Part shown: in pieces, positions 5,794 through 7,095 of the stretch
Layout: the number at the start of each line of letters is the position of its first letter
Numbering within the stretch: the stretch's first letter is position 1
DNA from: Thermoflexales bacterium
Lineage (GTDB): Bacteria; Chloroflexota; Anaerolineae; B4-G1; SLSP01
Direction of reading: 5' to 3'
DNA: 7,095 bases
NCBI GenBank assembly: GCA_007130345.1
Contig: SLSP01000041.1
Coordinates: forward strand, 1 to 7,095
Made by a program: the position numbers and the translations under genes
The notes under the pieces: model-generated
Seen by the model: only the letters and a program-made list of their open reading frames with translations
Told to the model about the DNA's origin: nothing
The model's database searches: none

Positions 5794-6411
5794 CTAGAAG
5801 AACGCCAACTGCTCGACATCCGGCAGTGGCGTGAAGATATCTGGCTCAATGCGCCCTTCCAGCAGCTCGCGCAGGCGCGCGAAATCCGCCTCCACCGTGC
5901 TGCGCAAGCTCGGCATGTGGAGCGCAGCCGCCGGGTGATACATCGGGAAGTAGACGCGCTCGCCCACTTGGCGCGGCTGCCCGTGGACGACCGAGATCTT
6001 CTCGTCGGGGAACGCCTGGGCCATCGAATGGCGTCCCAGGGTGACGATAACCTGCGGGCAGATTAGCTCGATCTGGCGTTCGAGATACGGCTGACACGCC
6101 GTCACCTCGTTGATCTGGGGATCACGGTTACTCGGGGGGCGGCACTTGATAATGTTGCCGATGAAGACTTTATCGCGGTCGATGCCGGCCTGATCAAGTA
6201 ACTCATTCAGGAACTTTCCGGCGGCCCCCACAAACGGGATGCCCTGCTGATCCTCGTGGAAGCCGGGGGCCTCGCCGACGAACATAATGTGCGCGTCCAG
6301 CGGGCCGTCACCCGGCACCGCGTGGGTGCGCCCTACATGCAGGGGACATCGCTTACATTGCCGGATTTCGGCGTGCAGCGCGTCCAGCGCGGCCTTGCGA
6401 TCTTCGGTCAT
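5794..6411 (-). CDS. Family 4 uracil-DNA glycosylase (4Fe-4S)
   Basis: This 205-aa protein is a cytoplasmic base-excision repair enzyme that removes uracil, arising from cytosine deamination or dUTP misincorporation, from DNA. It has the four iron-sulfur cysteines expected of the family: C19-x2-C22, C90 (NIIKCRPPSNRDP) and C106 (ACQPYL). Motif A is G46-E47-A48-P49-G50 with E53-D54 and then PFVGAAGKFL (59-68). The Glu in GEAPG supports family 4 over family 5 (typically GLAPG). Motif B is Y158-H159-P160-A161-A162-A163-L164. Length is normal for the family. The start is fixed by a near-perfect Shine-Dalgarno AAGGAGG (6418-6424), 6 nt upstream. It appears to be the first gene of a two-gene operon with the histidine kinase. 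The C-terminal tail (about 190-205, ending LAFF) is short and hydrophobic and looks unremarkable. Confidence 0.95.
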   Translation of the reverse strand: MTEDRKAALDALHAEIRQCKRCPLHVGRTHAVPGDGPLDAHIMFVGEAPGFHEDQQGIPFVGAAGKFLNELLDQAGIDRDKVFIGNIIKCRPPSNRDPQINEVTACQPYLERQIELICPQVIVTLGRHSMAQAFPDEKISVVHGQPRQVGERVYFPMYHPAAALHMPSLRSTVEADFARLRELLEGRIEPDIFTPLPDVEQLAFF

Positions 6412-6428
6412 AGATTACCTCCTTTGCG

Positions 6429-6449
6429 AATGGCAAATGGCGAATGGCA
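6429..6449. repeat. Heptamer tandem repeat, three copies of AATGGCR
   Basis: AATGGCA, AATGGCG and AATGGCA follow one another directly, immediately upstream of the glycosylase Shine-Dalgarno. They would lie in the 5' leader of that gene if transcription starts further upstream. It looks like a small slippage-prone repeat, and copy number could vary between strains. Confidence 0.7.
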
Positions 6450-6459
6450 ACCGCAAAAT

Positions 6460-6471
6460 CCGTTGAAACGG
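6460..6471. repeat. Small palindrome CCGTTGAAACGG
   Basis: A 4-bp stem (CCGT/ACGG) encloses a TGAA loop. It is the first of three short palindromes in the rimI-glycosylase gap, sharing a GTT(G)AAAC-like core with the others. Alone it is weak. Confidence 0.3.
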
Positions 6472-6499
6472 GTTAAAAAGCGTCCAAAAGAACAACCCC

Positions 6500-6517
6500 A
6501 GGGCGGTTTAACGCCCT
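6500..6517. repeat. Hairpin AGGGCG-GTTTAA-CGCCCT, possible rimI terminator
   Basis: A perfect 6-bp GC-rich stem encloses a 6-nt loop. On the minus strand, 33 nt past the rimI stop, it is followed by GGGG and then TTGTTCTTTT. That makes it an imperfect intrinsic-terminator candidate for rimI; the G-run between stem and T-tract weakens the case. Confidence 0.4.
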
Positions 6518-6530
6518 TTGGATGGTAGCT

Positions 6531-6546
6531 GATGGTTTCAACCATC
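6531..6546. repeat. Hairpin GATGGT-TTCA-ACCATC
   Basis: A perfect 6-bp stem with a 4-nt loop (7-bp palindromic arms around TC) lies just past the rimI stop codon. It is the third member of the palindrome cluster, and its GGTTTCAACC core resembles the other two. Confidence 0.5.
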
Positions 6547-6566
6547 GGCATCATCGGCATCGGCAT
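6543..6566. repeat. Hexamer repeat CATCGG overlapping the rimI 3' end
   Basis: CATCGG occurs three times, interrupted by one extra CAT after the first unit. The rimI stop codon (6551-6553) lies inside it. The last coding residues, Cys-Arg-Cys-Arg, are encoded by the repeat. Confidence 0.6.
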
Positions 6567-7095
6567 AGCGCTGCGATACGCTTGAGGATGGCCGCGTGGC
6601 GGGCCACCAAGCGCCGGTAATAGCGCGCGTCCAGCGGACTGGCCCGCATCACCAGGGCCGCCTCGCCATCCTCATAATAGCGGCGCAAGCGGGTCACGAC
6701 AATGAAATCGTAGGTCTTGTACAAATGTTGCGCGACCGTGTTGCTTTCGCGGACTTCCAGCGTCGCCGCCGAGAACTCCTCCGCGATAGCCTGCTGAATC
6801 GCGATGTTCAGCAGCAGATCGCCCAATCCCTGGCCCTGCCAATGCGGATGCACGCCCAGAGTGCTGATGTGCGCGTGGTTGCTCTCCAAGCGCATCCCGA
6901 TAAAGCCCACTAGCCGATCATTGCGCGCGACACTCTCGTGACGGCAGATGATGTGATCGGCCAGTTGCAGGACGAAATAGCGCGCGTGAAGATTGTAGTA
7001 CAGTTCCTCCACGTACACCGACTCCGACCAGGGGTCAGAAAACACCGTGCGGTCGATATTGACGACGGCGGGGATATCGGCGGGCATCATCCGCC
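6551..7095 (-). CDS. rimI: GNAT acetyltransferase, probable RimI ribosomal-protein N-alpha-acetyltransferase (5' end beyond the window)
   Basis: At least 179 residues from MMPADIPAVVNIDRTVFSDPWSE. RimI proteins usually begin with a few residues such as -IR-M- before this segment. The frame is open to the window edge and no well-spaced Shine-Dalgarno precedes the ATGs at 7085-7090, so the true start is probably outside. Numbering from that Met, GNAT motif A is STLGVHPHWQGQGLG (76-90), with the acetyl-CoA pyrophosphate loop Q85-G-Q-G-L-G90. The RimI hallmark LEVRESNTVAQHLYKTYDF (111-129) and RRYYEDGEAALVM (136-148) follow. The family acetylates protein N-termini, classically ribosomal protein S18, in the cytoplasm using acetyl-CoA. 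Oddities are the insertion around IICRHESVARNDRL (47-60), Ala where GEDA usually has Asp, and a basic C-terminal extension (152-179) beyond the usual length of about 150 aa. The substrate is inferred, and another GNAT of the same subgroup is possible. It is separated from the glycosylase gene by 139 bp of repeats. Confidence 0.85.
   Translation of the reverse strand, partial: RMMPADIPAVVNIDRTVFSDPWSESVYVEELYYNLHARYFVLQLADHIICRHESVARNDRLVGFIGMRLESNHAHISTLGVHPHWQGQGLGDLLLNIAIQQAIAEEFSAATLEVRESNTVAQHLYKTYDFIVVTRLRRYYEDGEAALVMRASPLDARYYRRLVARHAAILKRIAALCRCR

Noticed and set aside
4969..6066. Plus-strand open frame of 365 codons spanning the histidine kinase and glycosylase genes
   Set aside because: It runs antisense across two well-supported genes and their junction, and the sequence is low-complexity basic with no family resemblance.
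6460..6546. Possible CRISPR-like array, because of recurring GTTTCAAC/GTTGAAAC cores
   Set aside because: Spacing is irregular, the outer sequences differ, there are only three short units and no cas gene is present.

Overview
The window is a GC-rich bacterial chromosome segment. All six recognisable genes lie on the minus strand, so transcription runs from high to low coordinates. The gene families (UMF1-type MFS transporter, soluble multi-GAF histidine kinase, family 4 uracil-DNA glycosylase, SucC-like/ferredoxin fusion) and the many small intergenic palindromes suggest a Chloroflexota-type organism. That assignment is an inference from general family knowledge, with low to moderate confidence.

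Layout from right to left in transcription order. A RimI-type ribosomal-protein N-acetyltransferase is cut by the right edge. A 139-bp gap follows, with a heptamer tandem repeat and three short palindromes. Next come a family 4 uracil-DNA glycosylase and, 12 bp further on, a soluble histidine kinase with two tandem GAF-like sensor units; these two probably form an operon. A 314-bp gap then holds one arm of a long inverted repeat, a palindromic motif and other small repeats. A UMF1/Atg22-like MFS transporter follows. The next gap, 183 bp, holds the second arm of the inverted repeat and a second copy of the palindromic motif. Then comes a 511-aa protein joining a succinyl-CoA-synthetase-beta-like ATP-grasp acyl-CoA ligase to a C-terminal 8-cysteine ferredoxin domain. 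Last, the first 94 codons of a gene that resembles the N-terminus of large Eco57I-like restriction-modification proteins run off the left edge.

The most notable items are: (1) the CoA-ligase/ferredoxin fusion, whose CoA-ligase loop differs from ordinary SucC and which has no alpha subunit in the window; (2) a roughly 110-bp inverted repeat, about 85% identical between arms, that brackets the MFS gene, each arm carrying two perfect 7-bp hairpins; (3) a near-identical 20-bp palindromic motif upstream of both the fusion gene and the MFS gene, which could be a shared operator; (4) a histidine kinase whose H-box lacks the usual acidic residue after the histidine. The window contains no CRISPR array, tRNA, rRNA, transposase or phage gene that I can recognise. 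I see no complete new multi-gene system. The fusion protein and the repeat-bracketed transporter are the best candidates for follow-up.
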